This document shows, one piece after another, positions 16,490 through 25,788 of a stretch of 46,261 nucleotides of DNA; position 1 is the first letter of the stretch; each line of letters begins with the position of its first letter. The stretch covers positions 1 to 46,261 of the forward strand of contig URRQ01000013.1 of assembly GCA_900550235.1 (NCBI GenBank). The letters are read 5' to 3'. This DNA is from an uncultured Lachnospiraceae bacterium (GTDB taxonomy: Bacteria; Bacillota; Clostridia; Lachnospirales; Lachnospiraceae). Below the pieces are notes generated by a model. That model was not told the DNA's origin. It saw only the letters and a list, made by a program, of their open reading frames with translations, and did no database searches. Position numbers and translations under genes: made by a program.

Positions 16490-17167
16490 CTATCTTTTAG
16501 GATATTCATTACAAAGAAGACGATATGGTTTTTCATCTTCCTCAATTTCTGGAAAACGTCCGATTTCTTCATAAAATCTGTTATCGGTATTGTCATCATT
16601 ACACATCGAAACTTCTCCAATTAGCACATCTCCCGTGCCCTCTTTCACATCGAAATCGTGATACTGATGTGGCCATAATGTAATGCTTTCTCCCGGCTTT
16701 AATTCTACTCCGGTTCCTGCCTTTACATAATACGAACGACCATCCGAATTCACCAAAACATCACTATCATCAAATGTTCCATCTCCTTTATCATTATAGA
16801 GATGAATAACTAGTGTTCCCCCTCCTCTATTAATGATATCTTCAGATTTTTTCCAATGAAAATGCATTGGGGAATGCTGTCCTTCTTTCAACATCAAAAG
16901 TTTCTCTGCATATACTTTTTTGTATTTTGGATTGTTTTGATTGCCATTGCGAATTGTAACAAGTGCAAATCCTACTTTATCAAAATCTCCAAGTCCATAA
17001 TCTGTAATATCCCAACCAAGCATATTGTCTCTGATTTCATCATATTCCTCAGATTTATTTTCCCATTCCTCCGGAGTCCAATTACAAAATGGAGGTAAAT
17101 GGAATCCGTGCTCCTTTGCAAGTTTCTCCATATCCTTGATACACTGGTTAATTTTTGATCGTTTCAT
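16490..17167 (-). CDS. D-lyxose/D-mannose ketol-isomerase
   Basis: This is a 225-residue cupin-type isomerase of the D-lyxose isomerase family, which interconverts lyxose/xylulose and mannose/fructose with a divalent metal. The metal-binding region QHSPMHFHWKKSEDIINRG (about 100-118) supplies the HxH and a glutamate, and WPHQYHDF (about 170) supplies the later histidine. The start is the ATG at 17167 behind AGGAGG; a longer in-frame reading to 17245 has no ribosome site and runs into the upstream gene. In this operon the useful reaction would be mannose to fructose, feeding the fructokinase. The family call is strong and the physiological substrate is inferred. Confidence 0.88.
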   Translation of the reverse strand: MKRSKINQCIKDMEKLAKEHGFHLPPFCNWTPEEWENKSEEYDEIRDNMLGWDITDYGLGDFDKVGFALVTIRNGNQNNPKYKKVYAEKLLMLKEGQHSPMHFHWKKSEDIINRGGGTLVIHLYNDKGDGTFDDSDVLVNSDGRSYYVKAGTGVELKPGESITLWPHQYHDFDVKEGTGDVLIGEVSMCNDDNTDNRFYEEIGRFPEIEEDEKPYRLLCNEYPKR

Positions 17168-17205
17168 AGTTCTCCTCCTATCATCACACAGTAAAATATT
17201 GTTCT

Positions 17206-18222
17206 TTATTTGATTTTTTCTTCCGTAACAATAGAAAGCGGACATTCCACATACGTTTTCAACAAATCAATACAAGCTGTTACATCATCCAAATTGATAA
17301 TACTGTTTGGTGAATGTCCATATCTTGTTGGGATTGAAATTCCAACTGCTTTAACTCCTCGATATGATTTATTAATTGCTCCTGCATCCGTTCCACCATT
17401 AGTCAAAACATCCATCTGATATGGAATCTGATTGTTTTTTGCACACTCCACCATCTGCGCTACCATAGCTTCATCACAAATGACGCATGCATTGCTCACA
17501 CAGATTGCTGCACCTTTTCCTATTACAACATTTCCATGCTCATCTCCCGGTACATCAAAAGATCCCGTAATATCAATCGCAATTCCTAGATCTGGCTGGA
17601 TTCTTTCAGACGATGTTGTAGCTCCGAAAAGTCCAACTTCTTCTTGTACTGTAAATACAAAATACACATCATGGTAAGGTGTTTTCATTGCTTTTAATGC
17701 CTCGATTTGAATGTGACAAGCACTTCGGTCGTCAAATGCTTTTGCCATGACATTTCTTCCTGCAAGCTCCTGATATGCTCCTTCGAACATTGCGCAGTCT
17801 CCCACATGTACATATTTCTCGGCTTCCTCTTTCGATCCAGCTCCGATATCGATATAAAGTTTCTCAATTTCTCCACTCTTAAACTCTTCTGGTTTTGCGT
17901 AAGCAGCAACAGTTCCAACAGTTCCATTTCTGAAGATGACACGATTCATAAATGAACAGTGAGCCGAAACACCTCCAACCTTTTTCACTTTTAAGAATCC
18001 TTCTTCTGTAATTTTCACAACACATAGTCCAATTTCGTCCATATGTGCCGCAACCATGATTTTCTTCTTCTCTTCACCATTTCCTCTTTTTAAAACAATC
18101 AGATTACCGATTGCATCTCTTGTAATTTCATCCGCATAATCCTTAACTTGTTCCACAATATAATCGGAAATGTTTTTCTCATATCCGCTTACTCCCCAAA
18201 GTTCTACTAACTCTTTTAACAT
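17206..18222 (-). CDS. M42 family metallo-aminopeptidase
   Basis: This is a 338-residue cytoplasmic di-metal aminopeptidase of the M42 (glutamyl aminopeptidase/YsdC/TET) family. Metal and catalytic motifs are visible: AAHMDEIG (about 60-67), AFDDRSACH, TVQEEVG with the catalytic glutamate pair, AIDIT, and PTRYGHSPNSI near the C terminus. The family trims amino acids from the N termini of short peptides, often in large tetrahedral assemblies. The ATG at 18222 follows GGAGG by 8 bases. A GTG at 18237 is in frame but lies in the ribosome site itself. Being placed between an alpha-mannosidase and a mannose isomerase, it suggests that the substrate of this operon carries peptide. Confidence 0.93.
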   Translation of the reverse strand: MLKELVELWGVSGYEKNISDYIVEQVKDYADEITRDAIGNLIVLKRGNGEEKKKIMVAAHMDEIGLCVVKITEEGFLKVKKVGGVSAHCSFMNRVIFRNGTVGTVAAYAKPEEFKSGEIEKLYIDIGAGSKEEAEKYVHVGDCAMFEGAYQELAGRNVMAKAFDDRSACHIQIEALKAMKTPYHDVYFVFTVQEEVGLFGATTSSERIQPDLGIAIDITGSFDVPGDEHGNVVIGKGAAICVSNACVICDEAMVAQMVECAKNNQIPYQMDVLTNGGTDAGAINKSYRGVKAVGISIPTRYGHSPNSIINLDDVTACIDLLKTYVECPLSIVTEEKIK

Positions 18223-18239
18223 GTTTGGATCCTCCACTA

Positions 18240-21200
18240 TTATAAAATTCTATAAGTCTTAATTTCGTATGGCTTCAATACAACCTCAACAACATGCTCC
18301 TGGATTTCAAGTTCTCTTTCATTCTTTTCCATGAGGTTGCATTCATAAATCTGCTTCACATATTTAGGAAGTGAAATTTTCGTCCTCGTATGTCTATTTC
18401 TATTCTCATATATTCGAACGATAGTTCCATTTTGATCTTCTGCTTCCTTGAGTACTTCGATAAAGCAATTCTTGGCACCACAAATCAGGAATTCTGTCCC
18501 TGCCGGTTCTCCTTCATTCTGATTCTGCAATACAACAACCGGCGGTACATTCAGGTTGTATGCCATCTCCACCGTTTCCGCTTCCTGCCATCTTCCTGCA
18601 TGAGGATAAATAGAATATACAAAATGATGCTTTCCTATATCCGCATTTTCATTTGGATAGGTTCCTGCTTTAATCAATGTTAATGATAGATTTCCATCCT
18701 TGATTCCATAACCGTATTTACAATCATTCAAAAGACTTATTCCATTGTTATCCTCGGAAAGATCTGCCCACTTATGGCCACACGCCTCAAATTTTGCCGT
18801 ATCCCAACTGTGATTGTTGGTCGTCTCTCGTTCCACATTACCAAACTGAATTTCATACGTTGCTTTTGTTGTATTGACATCTACCGGGAAGTTTACACGC
18901 AATAAAACATTATGCTCTTTCCAGTCAGCATCTGTCTCAAAATCAATTCTCGGAATATCATGATACAGATGAATCTTCTGTGTCACGATAGACTCTGCGA
19001 ATTGCTTTGTGATTTCCAACGTTTTTCTGACTTCACCATCCTCCAAAATGCGAATTTCTGAAACAAAGTCTGCATAATATGGTTTCTTTCTGTAGAAAAC
19101 ATCAATATCCCAGTTATCCCAATTCATTGGTCTGTCTTCATATGTTACAAGCTCATTGCCTTTCTTTCCATCCTGAATAAACTCCTTTCCCGTTGCCTTT
19201 TCAATCAAAGAAACAATCTCCATTTGCTCGTTGAACACAACACGGTAAAACTTATTCTCAAACTCTCCATTCCACTCATAAAAATCTTTTCTTTCTTCTC
19301 CAATTGTATAGTAGAATACTTTACAACCAAGTTTTGGAATTCCTTCTGCATAGAATACTATATTTCCATCTTTTGTCTTTTGGAATGGAAGTTTCTTTCC
19401 GTCACAATCTGTAATCGCTGCAACCTCTACCTGATCCAAACCTTTCACAAAAATGACATCGTTTCTCACATATCCTTGCGTATTATATACGATGATTGCA
19501 TGATCTCCTGTCTGAATCGATTTTGCACCTTCCTGCGCAATTGCTTGCAACGTTTTCATTCCATTCGTAAAAATTTCTTCGTATTCTTTATCACTCTGTA
19601 CATACACTTCTTCTATTGCACTTCCTGGAATAATATCATGGAATTGATTCAATAGGAGAACATCCCATCCACGTGTAATCACTTTCTTTGGATACTCTAC
19701 ACCTTTATTCTTTAACATTGAAGCTAATGTTTCCAACTGCGCATACAAAATCTCATTCTTTCGATTATACCGCTTGTTTTTTCCAATCGACGTCAATGTC
19801 CCTCGATGATATTCAAAGTATAGCTCACCATTCCATTTTGGCATATCCGGAAGCTTTGCAATTTTATCATGTGTACGATCAAAAAATTCTCTCTCAAATT
19901 CCTGTTTGATTCTTGGAATTCCTGGCATACCATAACGAAGCCTTTCTGCATTTTCCAACATTTCTTTTGTCGGTCCACCGCCACCATCTCCAAAGCCAAA
20001 TAGCATGATTGTGTCTTCTGTTAAATCTCGATTCTGAAAACGTTTAAATGTACCTAACGTCATGTTTGGATTGATGATTCCAGTATAAGTCGTCGTATTT
20101 CTTGTATCTGTAAAAGATACATTCAAGCCAAGCGTTTTGTCAAAATCACATGCCGTTGGCATAAAGACAAACACTTCACTACCATCGATTCCTTTCCACA
20201 TAAATGTATCGTTTGGAAGTTGATTGTATTGATTCCATGCGATTTTTGTTGTCATAAAATACGGAATTCCTGAACGTTTCAAAATCTGTGGCAATGCCGC
20301 CGAATATCCGAATACATCCGGAAGCCATAATGATTTGCTGGAAATACCAAACTCTTCTTCAAAGAATTTTTCTCCTTTGATAATCTGTCTTACAAGCGAT
20401 TCTCCTCCTGTCAAGTTGCAATCTGCCTCTAACCACATTGCACCATCTACTTCCCAACGGCCTTCCTGAACTCTCTTTTTTATTATTTCATACATTTCCG
20501 GCTCTTGCTCTTTTACAAATTGATACAAAATCGGTTGGCTTGACATAAATTTATAGTCTGGATATTGTTCCATCAAACGAAGCACTGTTGAAAAACTTCG
20601 TAACACTTTTTCTCTCGTTTGCTCTACTGTCCAGAGCCAGGCAATATCAATATGCGTGTGCCCAATCGCACTTACAACCGGAGAAGCCAAATCAACAGTT
20701 GTATAAAATTCTTTTACGAGCAACTCATCCGCAGCTTCCAGTGCTTTATAGAATGTCTCACTATAAGGTTTTCTCAAATCCACTGTATTCGCAGCTACAT
20801 CCAGTTTCTTCAAGATTCTTCTACAATTTTCTTCATCACTGTTTTTCAAAACTCTTGCACTTTGCACTGGAACAGAAAAATCATAATAGAATTTCTGTAC
20901 TTGATCATCAATCGTAATTAAATTACTTCGGAATATCAAATCTCCCGGAACTGATCCGCTGTAAATCAGCATCGCAATTTCATAAATATCTCCAGATTTT
21001 GCTTTTGTAGAAATTGTCACTTCTCTATGATTAACATCCACTCCTTGAATCAGCTGTTGGTTAATATAAAACAACATCTGCGGGTTGGTCGCGTCCCATT
21101 GTCCCTCTCTTCCGGAAATCAACTGCATTTCTACATGTTTCCCATCCATTTCTTCTGGAATGGTGATTGTAGTTCGAAGCCATCTGTGCGAATCCAGAGT

Positions 21201-21377
21201 ATCCCATGGCGTATCTATCTCATAGTTCTGCCAATTTTCTGTACTGCATCGCTCTCCATTTTCCAATTTCCCTTCATACATCTTATACTCTCTAATGGGA
21301 ATAGATATTGGATACCTTAACTTGTCAATATCTTGCACAAGTCTTTCCATTCTTTCTAATTCAAACAGTATACTCAT
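18240..21377 (-). CDS. Alpha-mannosidase, glycoside hydrolase family 38
   Basis: This 1045-residue zinc-dependent retaining alpha-mannosidase has no signal peptide, so it is cytoplasmic. The catalytic domain shows AIGHTHIDIAWLW (zinc His and Asp, about 240-244), the nucleophile segment WLPDVFGYSAALPQI (Asp about 354) and FHDIIPGSAIEEV (zinc His, about 600). The C-terminal half has the GH38 middle and beta-sandwich domains. The ATG at 21377 follows AAGGAGA; the earlier in-frame start at 21407 would overlap pepV. It lies between a dipeptidase and an aminopeptidase gene. It should release mannose from imported alpha-mannosides of N-glycan, O-mannosyl or fungal mannan origin; linkage preference cannot be read from sequence. 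Confidence 0.95.
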   Translation of the reverse strand: MSILFELERMERLVQDIDKLRYPISIPIREYKMYEGKLENGERCSTENWQNYEIDTPWDTLDSHRWLRTTITIPEEMDGKHVEMQLISGREGQWDATNPQMLFYINQQLIQGVDVNHREVTISTKAKSGDIYEIAMLIYSGSVPGDLIFRSNLITIDDQVQKFYYDFSVPVQSARVLKNSDEENCRRILKKLDVAANTVDLRKPYSETFYKALEAADELLVKEFYTTVDLASPVVSAIGHTHIDIAWLWTVEQTREKVLRSFSTVLRLMEQYPDYKFMSSQPILYQFVKEQEPEMYEIIKKRVQEGRWEVDGAMWLEADCNLTGGESLVRQIIKGEKFFEEEFGISSKSLWLPDVFGYSAALPQILKRSGIPYFMTTKIAWNQYNQLPNDTFMWKGIDGSEVFVFMPTACDFDKTLGLNVSFTDTRNTTTYTGIINPNMTLGTFKRFQNRDLTEDTIMLFGFGDGGGGPTKEMLENAERLRYGMPGIPRIKQEFEREFFDRTHDKIAKLPDMPKWNGELYFEYHRGTLTSIGKNKRYNRKNEILYAQLETLASMLKNKGVEYPKKVITRGWDVLLLNQFHDIIPGSAIEEVYVQSDKEYEEIFTNGMKTLQAIAQEGAKSIQTGDHAIIVYNTQGYVRNDVIFVKGLDQVEVAAITDCDGKKLPFQKTKDGNIVFYAEGIPKLGCKVFYYTIGEERKDFYEWNGEFENKFYRVVFNEQMEIVSLIEKATGKEFIQDGKKGNELVTYEDRPMNWDNWDIDVFYRKKPYYADFVSEIRILEDGEVRKTLEITKQFAESIVTQKIHLYHDIPRIDFETDADWKEHNVLLRVNFPVDVNTTKATYEIQFGNVERETTNNHSWDTAKFEACGHKWADLSEDNNGISLLNDCKYGYGIKDGNLSLTLIKAGTYPNENADIGKHHFVYSIYPHAGRWQEAETVEMAYNLNVPPVVVLQNQNEGEPAGTEFLICGAKNCFIEVLKEAEDQNGTIVRIYENRNRHTRTKISLPKYVKQIYECNLMEKNERELEIQEHVVEVVLKPYEIKTYRIL

Positions 21378-21396
21378 TATCTTCTCCTTATGATCG

Positions 21397-22701
21397 TTAT
21401 TCTGCAAGTGACAAAATACCCTTTGCTGAAATTACAATAGATTTCATAATCTGTTCTATCTCCATCTGCTCATTTGCCTGATGGATCTTTGCTGTCATTC
21501 CTGGGAAAATCGGGCCAAATGCTACCATATTCGGAAACATTTTTGCATAAGTTCCCCCACCAATTGCTAGTGCTTCATTTTCGTCTCCCGTTACCTCTTT
21601 ATATACATTCATCAGTTTTGTCACTACTTCTGAATCCTTTGGAATATAAAGCATATCAGTCTTTTTCGTAGCCAAGATTTCCAAGCCACATTCTTCGACT
21701 GCTTCTTTTACTTTGTTGCAGATTTCTTCTGCGTCTCCATTTTTCGGATATCTGATATCTAAATCGAATTCCAGTTTTTCTTCGTTATACGTCAGCATCC
21801 CAAGATTAACCGTCGTAACTCCTGTCTCTTCATCTTGATAATATATTCCAAGATTCTTTCCGTTCGCCTCTTTCTCCATTTTTTCTGCCAAAAATTTCAA
21901 TAGGCTTTTCACTTCTCCGACTGGGTTCATTTCTTCAAGTATAGGCACCATATTCAACACTGCACTCTCTCCTAACCATGGAGTACTTGCATGAGCATCT
22001 TTTCCTAATACTACTATAGATTCTCCGTTTTTCTTTGTAATTGTACATTTTGGAGGTACAATATTTCCTGCGAGTCCCGCTTCTATTTTTTGAATGTTTT
22101 CATCTTTTTGTTCGATATTTTTCTTTCCAACTTTAATATTTACAATTCCTTTTTCAAAAAAGATCAATGGATATTCTGCATCCGGTGTAAATCCTGCTTC
22201 TGGAATTTCTTCTCCACACTGTATGTAATGCTTAATACAAGAAGATCCATGCTCCTCATCCATTCCAAAAATCACTCGAATTCTTTTCTTCAATGGAATT
22301 TGCATCTCTTTTATTAATTTGAGTGCATACATTGCGCCTAATGTAGGCCCCTTATCATCCGCAACACCTCTTCCAAACAGAACTCCGTCATGAATCTCTG
22401 CTCCATATGGTTCGTAATCCCAACCTGTGCCCTCCGGAACGACATCCAGATGCCCAAGAACAGCTACCATGCTTTCTCCTTCTCCAATTTCAACCCATCC
22501 TGCTCGTCCATCAACATTTTTTGTTTTTAGCCCCCAGGATTTTCCTAAATTCAACGCATATTCCAACATGGATTTAATATCGTCTCCGTAAGGAGCTCCT
22601 TCTTTTGCGTCACCCTTTACACTCGGTATTTTCATACCTTCACGAATCACTTCAATAATCTCATTTTGATGTTCATAGATGCTTTTTTCTATATCCTTCA
22701 T
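21397..22701 (-). CDS. M20 family dipeptidase, PepV-like
   Basis: This is a 434-residue di-zinc peptidase of the Sapep/PepV group. The motifs LGHLDVVPEG (first metal His and catalytic Asp), GRGVADDKGP (bridging Asp), GMDEEHGSS (catalytic and metal glutamates) and DAEYPLIFFEKG are in the expected order. PepV cleaves dipeptides and has broad specificity. The ATG at 22701 follows AGGAGAG by 6 bases; the long upstream in-frame extension to 22806 covers the promoter region and is rejected. This is the first gene of the operon pepV-mannosidase-M42-isomerase-fructokinase, with 19 bases to the mannosidase start. Confidence 0.92.
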   Translation of the reverse strand: MKDIEKSIYEHQNEIIEVIREGMKIPSVKGDAKEGAPYGDDIKSMLEYALNLGKSWGLKTKNVDGRAGWVEIGEGESMVAVLGHLDVVPEGTGWDYEPYGAEIHDGVLFGRGVADDKGPTLGAMYALKLIKEMQIPLKKRIRVIFGMDEEHGSSCIKHYIQCGEEIPEAGFTPDAEYPLIFFEKGIVNIKVGKKNIEQKDENIQKIEAGLAGNIVPPKCTITKKNGESIVVLGKDAHASTPWLGESAVLNMVPILEEMNPVGEVKSLLKFLAEKMEKEANGKNLGIYYQDEETGVTTVNLGMLTYNEEKLEFDLDIRYPKNGDAEEICNKVKEAVEECGLEILATKKTDMLYIPKDSEVVTKLMNVYKEVTGDENEALAIGGGTYAKMFPNMVAFGPIFPGMTAKIHQANEQMEIEQIMKSIVISAKGILSLAE

Positions 22702-22732
22702 CTTTTTCTCTCCTATTCGAATAATTTCTCTT

Positions 22733-22747
22733 ATTATACCATATAGG
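22733..22747 (-). promoter_or_regulatory. Promoter of the pepV-mannosidase operon carrying the shared 15-mer
   Basis: The minus strand reads CCTATATGGTATAAT. Its end is a TATGGTATAAT extended -10, about 32 bases before the pepV start. No good -35 is found; a TTGAGA lies 20 bases upstream. The identical 15 bases occur at 33277-33291 by the promoter of the other operon of this locus, but on the opposite strand, which suggests a regulator site as well as a promoter. Confidence 0.65.
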
Positions 22748-22781
22748 TTTCTATCGAATCTCAAATATTCAATATTAAGGC

Positions 22782-22823
22782 AAAATGTCACACTAACATC
22801 TTTCAACGTAAGTGTAACATTTT
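22782..22823. terminator. Terminator after oppF
   Basis: AAAATGTCACACT (22782-22794) pairs with AGTGTAACATTTT (22811-22823) with one C/A mismatch and a 16-base loop. On the minus strand, 9 bases after the oppF stop, it ends in TTTT. It separates the transporter operon from the pepV operon and could stop transcription either way. Confidence 0.75.
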
Positions 22824-22831
22824 TAAATCAA

Positions 22832-23803
22832 TTATGAAAACAAGTGGCATGCTACATAATGTTCTTTAGAAATCTCTTTTAATTCCGGTGTAACTTTCGA
22901 GCATTGTTCTGTTGCATATTTACAACGGCTTGCAAAGCGACAGCCTGGTCCACAATTAATCGGACTTCCAACTTCTCCCTCCAAAGGAAGAACCACCTTA
23001 TTTTTTTCTTTGTCAGGATCTGGAATCGGAATTGCACTTAAAAGCGCTTTCGTATATGGATGCTGAGGATTTGCATATAATTCCGTACTGGATGCAAGTT
23101 CCACAATGTGTCCCATATACATAACACCGACACGATCAGAAATATGTTTGACCATAGAAAGGTCATGTGCAATAAATAAATATGTAAGTCCTAACTCTCT
23201 CTGCAACTTAACAAGAAGATTTACTACCTGTGCCTGAATCGACACATCCAATGCAGAAATCGGCTCATCACATACAATAAATTCCGGATCTACTGCAAGC
23301 GCTCTTGCTATTCCGATACGTTGTCTTTGTCCACCGGAAAATTCATGTGGAAATCTTGATGCATGTTCCTTGTTCAATCCGACAAGTTGAAGAAGTTCAT
23401 TGATTCTTTCCTTTCTCTCCTCTGGGTTTTTATAAAGACCAAAGTTTTCCATACCTTCCGCAATAATATCGCCTACCGTCATACGAGGGTTTAATGATGC
23501 ATATGGATCTTGAAAAATAATTTGTGCTCTCTTCTTAAACCATTTTTCATCACCTTTTTGCAATTTTGTTACATCTTTCCCTTCGTATTCGATAACACCT
23601 TCTGTTGCTGGATAAAGTCCTAACACTGTACGTCCACAGGTTGTCTTTCCGCACCCGGATTCTCCTACAAGACCTAGTGTCTCCCCTTTATAAATGTCAA
23701 ATGAAACATCATCTACTGCTTTAAGAATACCTTTATTTCGAATTTGAAAATACTTTTTCATATGATCTACATGAAGTAATACTTCCTTATTTTCTTTATT
23801 CAT
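22832..23803 (-). CDS. Oligopeptide-type ABC transporter ATP-binding protein, OppF/DppF class
   Basis: This is a 323-residue ABC ATPase. Walker A GESGCGKT (about 48-55), the Q-loop, signature FSGGQRQRIGIARAL (about 164), Walker B FIVCDEPISALD and the switch histidine in FIAHDLSMV are all intact. The C-terminal extension with CGPGCRFASRCKYA and later cysteines is the Opp/Dpp C-terminal domain, known to hold an iron-sulfur cluster in some relatives. Its ATG overlaps the oppD stop region by 8 bases. It is the last gene of the transporter operon. Opp-type systems carry peptides, but some relatives carry oligosaccharides; the operon enzymes fit either. Confidence 0.93.
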   Translation of the reverse strand: MNKENKEVLLHVDHMKKYFQIRNKGILKAVDDVSFDIYKGETLGLVGESGCGKTTCGRTVLGLYPATEGVIEYEGKDVTKLQKGDEKWFKKRAQIIFQDPYASLNPRMTVGDIIAEGMENFGLYKNPEERKERINELLQLVGLNKEHASRFPHEFSGGQRQRIGIARALAVDPEFIVCDEPISALDVSIQAQVVNLLVKLQRELGLTYLFIAHDLSMVKHISDRVGVMYMGHIVELASSTELYANPQHPYTKALLSAIPIPDPDKEKNKVVLPLEGEVGSPINCGPGCRFASRCKYATEQCSKVTPELKEISKEHYVACHLFS

Positions 23804-24827
23804 CTTCTAGCACCCTCCTTATATCATCCGTACCAAGTACTTTTTTTGCCATAGGGTGATGCAGCCAACAAGCCGCTTTATGTGATTCCGAAATCTGTGT
23901 ATATTCCGGAGGCATTTCTCTACAAATTCCCATACAATATTTGCACCGACTTGCAAATCCACATCCCTTAGGAGGCATAATCAGATCTGGAGGTGTACCA
24001 GGAATAATTTGTAATTCCTCTTTATTTTCATTCTCCATATTCGGAACTGCTTTCAAAAGTGCGGCTGTATATGGATGTTGAGGATTGTGGAAAATTTCTT
24101 CTACTTTTCCCTGTTCCACAATATTTCCCGCATACATAACCGTAATATATTCTGCCATTCCAGCTACCACACCAAGATCGTGCGTAATCATAATGATGGC
24201 TGTATTATTTTTCTCCTGAATTTCTTTTAAAAGTTTCATAATCTGCGCCTGAATTGTTACATCCAAAGCTGTTGTCGGCTCATCTGCAATCATAAGCTTT
24301 GGATTACATGCAAGAGCAATCGCTATTACAACTCTCTGTCTCATTCCACCTGAGAATTCATACGGATACTGATTTAATCTATCTTCCGGATTTGGAATAT
24401 TTACTTTTCTCAAAAGTTCGATTGCACGCTCTTTTGCTTCTTTTTTACTGATTTTATTATGAAGCAGAATACTCTCCATAATCTGCTTTCCAACTTTCAT
24501 CGTTGGATTGAGCGATGTCATCGGATCCTGAAAGATCATAGCTGCTTCTTTTCCACGGAAGTTTTCCCATTCTTTTTCTGAAAACTTAAGGATATCTTTT
24601 CCTTCGAATACAATCTGGCTTCCCTCCTTAACTTCTGCCTGCGGTTTCGCAAGCAAGCCAAGTACTGCTTTTGAAGAAACTGTTTTTCCTGATCCGGATT
24701 CTCCTACAATAGCCATACACTCGCCTGGATTTACATGAAAAGAAATTCCTCTTACTGCCTGAACCTCTCCTGCATAAGTATGGAAAGAGACTTTCAAATC
24801 TTTAATATCTAATAAATGTTCACTCAT
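23796..24827 (-). CDS. Oligopeptide-type ABC transporter ATP-binding protein, OppD/DppD class
   Basis: This is a 343-residue ABC ATPase partner of the previous protein. Walker A GESGSGKT (about 39-46), signature FSGGMRQRVVIAIAL (about 156), Walker B LMIADEPTTALD and MITHDLGVV are complete, so both ATPase sites of the importer look active. The C-terminal Opp domain shows PKGCGFASRCKYCMGIC. The start ATG follows AGGAGG by 7 bases. It is 17 bases after the oppC stop. Confidence 0.94.
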   Translation of the reverse strand: MSEHLLDIKDLKVSFHTYAGEVQAVRGISFHVNPGECMAIVGESGSGKTVSSKAVLGLLAKPQAEVKEGSQIVFEGKDILKFSEKEWENFRGKEAAMIFQDPMTSLNPTMKVGKQIMESILLHNKISKKEAKERAIELLRKVNIPNPEDRLNQYPYEFSGGMRQRVVIAIALACNPKLMIADEPTTALDVTIQAQIMKLLKEIQEKNNTAIIMITHDLGVVAGMAEYITVMYAGNIVEQGKVEEIFHNPQHPYTAALLKAVPNMENENKEELQIIPGTPPDLIMPPKGCGFASRCKYCMGICREMPPEYTQISESHKAACWLHHPMAKKVLGTDDIRRVLEDE

Positions 24828-24844
24828 TTCAATTCCTCCTTCTC

Positions 24845-25774
24845 TTACTGACGCAGTTTTGGATCAAATGCATCTCTAAGTCCATCACCCAACAGGTTGA
24901 ATGCCAACATTGTAATTGAAATTGCAAGCGCTGGGAAAATCAGCTCGTGAGGATAATATGTCATCTGCTGCTGTCCCAAGGCTGCCATTGCGCCCCAACT
25001 TGTAAGCGGCGGCTGAATTCCCATTCCAAGGAAACTTAAAAAGGCTTCTGAAAAGATAAAACTTGGAATTGCAAATGTTGTGTTAATAATAATGACACTC
25101 AATGTATTTGGTATCAAATGTTTTGTAATGATTTTAAATGATGGTGTTCCAAGAGCTCTCGCCGCCATTACATATTCGCTTTCTTTTAGTTCTATAATTT
25201 CACCTCGAACAAGTCTGGCAAGCCCAGTCCAGCTTGTCAAACATAGCGCTATCATGAGTGATGTCATTCCTTTTCCAAGAAATACTGATACAATAATTAC
25301 TACAACCATATATGGAATTCCCACAAGAATTTCCAAAATTCTCATCATAATATCATCCACGATTCCGCCACAAAATCCACTGATTCCCCCATAAAGAGTT
25401 CCCACTACAAGGGATACCAATGCTCCTACTACACCGATAGCAAGAGAAACTCGTCCTCCCATCCAAATTCTGGCAAAAATATCTCTTCCCAAATCATCAA
25501 GTCCAAAGATATGCTCTAACGTAGGTCCTTGATTCGTAATTGCAATATTCTGTTCATTGTAAGGATGTGGATAAATATATGGACCAAAAATACACATCAA
25601 AACCATAAAAATAAGGAAAAAGAGGCTGAGCATAGCGACTTTATTTTTCTTAAGTCTTCGTATTGCATCCTGCCAGTAAGAAATACTTGGACGTACAATA
25701 GTCTCCGATGACTGTTCATCTACACCTACTCTCTGAAACATTTCCTCGGTCATATTTGCTTTTATTTCTTGCAC
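24845..25774 (-). CDS. Oligopeptide-type ABC transporter permease, OppC class
   Basis: This is a 309-residue inner-membrane permease with an N-terminal cytoplasmic stretch, then a first helix (VAMLSLFFLIFMVLMCIFG, about 46-64) and the BPD-type six-helix arrangement. The coupling-loop EAA motif is visible as EYVMAARALGTPSFKIITKHLIPN (about 198-221). A GTG start at 25774 with AGGAGG 8 bases upstream fits better than the internal ATG seven codons later. It lies 14 bases after oppB and pairs with it to form the channel. Confidence 0.93.
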   Translation of the reverse strand: MQEIKANMTEEMFQRVGVDEQSSETIVRPSISYWQDAIRRLKKNKVAMLSLFFLIFMVLMCIFGPYIYPHPYNEQNIAITNQGPTLEHIFGLDDLGRDIFARIWMGGRVSLAIGVVGALVSLVVGTLYGGISGFCGGIVDDIMMRILEILVGIPYMVVVIIVSVFLGKGMTSLMIALCLTSWTGLARLVRGEIIELKESEYVMAARALGTPSFKIITKHLIPNTLSVIIINTTFAIPSFIFSEAFLSFLGMGIQPPLTSWGAMAALGQQQMTYYPHELIFPALAISITMLAFNLLGDGLRDAFDPKLRQ

Positions 25775-25788
25775 TTATGTTTCCTCCT

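Noticed and set aside
22702..22806. Upstream extension of the PepV-like gene by 35 codons
   Set aside because: It covers the promoter -10 and the AGGAGAG ribosome site, and the extra residues do not match the M20 family start.
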